Source of the DNA: SLLW01 sp964388615
GTDB lineage: Bacteria; Bacteroidota; Rhodothermia; Balneolales; Natronogracilivirgulaceae
NCBI GenBank assembly: GCA_964388615.1
Contig: CAYMBG010000065.1
Coordinates: 1 to 15,171 of the forward strand
Direction: 5' to 3'
Length of the DNA stretch: 15,171 nucleotides
The notes under the pieces were generated by a model, which made no database searches, was not told where the DNA came from, and saw nothing but the letters and a program-made list of their open reading frames with translations. Numbering within the stretch: position 1 is the stretch's first letter; each line of letters starts with the position of its first letter. Shown here piece after piece: positions 14,497 through 15,171 of the stretch. The translations under genes were made by a program, and so were the position numbers.

Positions 14497-15171
14497 CTAT
14501 ACTTCAAAACGCTCAAGTATGGCCGCCAGATCGCTGTTGAAATGGGTGGTGTCTACCGGCTGGAAAGATTGCCCGGTTAATTTTTCATAAAGCTCGCGGT
14601 ATCGGTGATAGATCGAAATACGAAGATCATCCGGTAACACCGGCAACTGCCGATCCATATCAGCATGGTGGCCATGTTCTATGAGCCACTCGCGGAGAAA
14701 CTCCTTGGAGAGCTGTTTTTGTGGCTGGCCATTCTTCAACCTTGTATAATACTCATCTGCATAGAAAAAGCGGGAAGAATCCGGGGTATGTACTTCGTCA
14801 ATAAGTACCAGCTCATTCTCATACACGCCAAACTCATACTTGGTGTCCACCAGAATCAGCCCTTTATCCATAGCCGTTTCCGTCCCTTTCTCAAAGAGGG
14901 ACAAGGATACGCGATGGATTTCATTCCACATTTTTTGTGAGACCAGCCCCTTCTTTATGATTTCATTGGCCGAGATATCTTCATCATGGCCTTCATGGGC
15001 TTTGGTGGTCGGGGTGACCAATGGTTCTGCAAACGCTTCATGTTCACGAAGTCCTTCCGGCAGTTTTTCACCACAAAGCTCCCGTCCCCCATCCTTATAC
15101 ACCCGCCAGGCATGACCGGTCAGATAACCACGGACAACAACTTCCACCGGCAAAGGCTGACATTTTCGGGC
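14497..15171 (-). CDS. purC: SAICAR synthetase PurC, C-terminal part (cut by window edge)
   Basis: PurC joins aspartate to CAIR with ATP to give SAICAR, a middle step of purine synthesis. The visible 224 residues run in frame to the right edge of the window, so the N-terminal part, with the glycine-rich ATP-binding strands, lies outside. Visible motifs are ARKCQPLPVEVVVRGYLTG at the edge, the CAIR-binding GEKLPEGL segment, DTKYEFG, and LIDEVHTPDSSRFF. These fit the longer single-function PurC type of about 300 residues. TTG at 15151-15153 is an internal leucine, not a start. The frame ends with a normal stop after AAILERFEV. The gene converges on queE with no room for a terminator between them. 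Confidence 0.96.
   Translation of the reverse strand, partial: ARKCQPLPVEVVVRGYLTGHAWRVYKDGGRELCGEKLPEGLREHEAFAEPLVTPTTKAHEGHDEDISANEIIKKGLVSQKMWNEIHRVSLSLFEKGTETAMDKGLILVDTKYEFGVYENELVLIDEVHTPDSSRFFYADEYYTRLKNGQPQKQLSKEFLREWLIEHGHHADMDRQLPVLPDDLRISIYHRYRELYEKLTGQSFQPVDTTHFNSDLAAILERFEV

Overview
The window is a 15.2 kb stretch of ordinary bacterial chromosome, almost fully coding. It holds twelve protein genes and no tRNA, rRNA, insertion sequence, prophage or CRISPR array that I can see. The gene set and several protein signatures suggest the Bacteroidota/Balneolota/Rhodothermota part of the FCB group: a QueE with the CDVGCWWCD-type cluster loop, a Bat-type module of two von Willebrand A proteins plus a membrane partner, a LolC/E-type permease beside lysS, and Shine-Dalgarno sites that are mostly weak. 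This placement is an inference from protein style only. A run of exactly 100 N inside lysS shows that the source is a draft assembly.

Layout, left to right. Positions 36-7615 are all on the minus strand. Read in the direction of transcription, they encode a DUF58 protein, a BatD-like single-pass membrane protein and BatA, joined by 4-nt start/stop overlaps. Mfd follows 73 bp after batA, and the tRNA-modification enzyme Sua5/TsaC (with its own promoter candidate) lies 168 bp after mfd. A 130-bp divergent spacer (7616-7745) separates this block from alanine dehydrogenase on the plus strand. The ald gene converges, with only 6 bp between the coding ends, on a minus-strand pair, lysS then a lolC/lolE-like permease (11468-8868). 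From 11744 the plus strand carries a 4'-phosphopantetheinyl transferase followed closely by a DUF2520 Rossmann-fold protein, then a short MGMT-type protein, then QueE. QueE converges on purC, which is cut by the right edge of the window.

The genes do not form one pathway. The only module is DUF58/BatD-like/BatA, a probable envelope complex, and here it lacks the MoxR ATPase that usually precedes it. The other genes serve transcription-coupled repair (mfd), tRNA modification (sua5, queE), translation (lysS), lipoprotein export (lolC-like), alanine catabolism (ald), carrier-protein priming (PPTase), alkyl-damage handling (MGMT-like) and purine synthesis (purC).

I found no convincing new system. 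The points most worth checking are a 20-bp near-perfect tandem duplication that includes the mfd start codon and creates an out-of-frame upstream start, two good sigma70-like promoters that would give almost leaderless mRNAs, an MGMT-type protein of alkyltransferase-like size that keeps the acceptor cysteine, and an assembly gap in lysS that must be larger than the 100 N shown.
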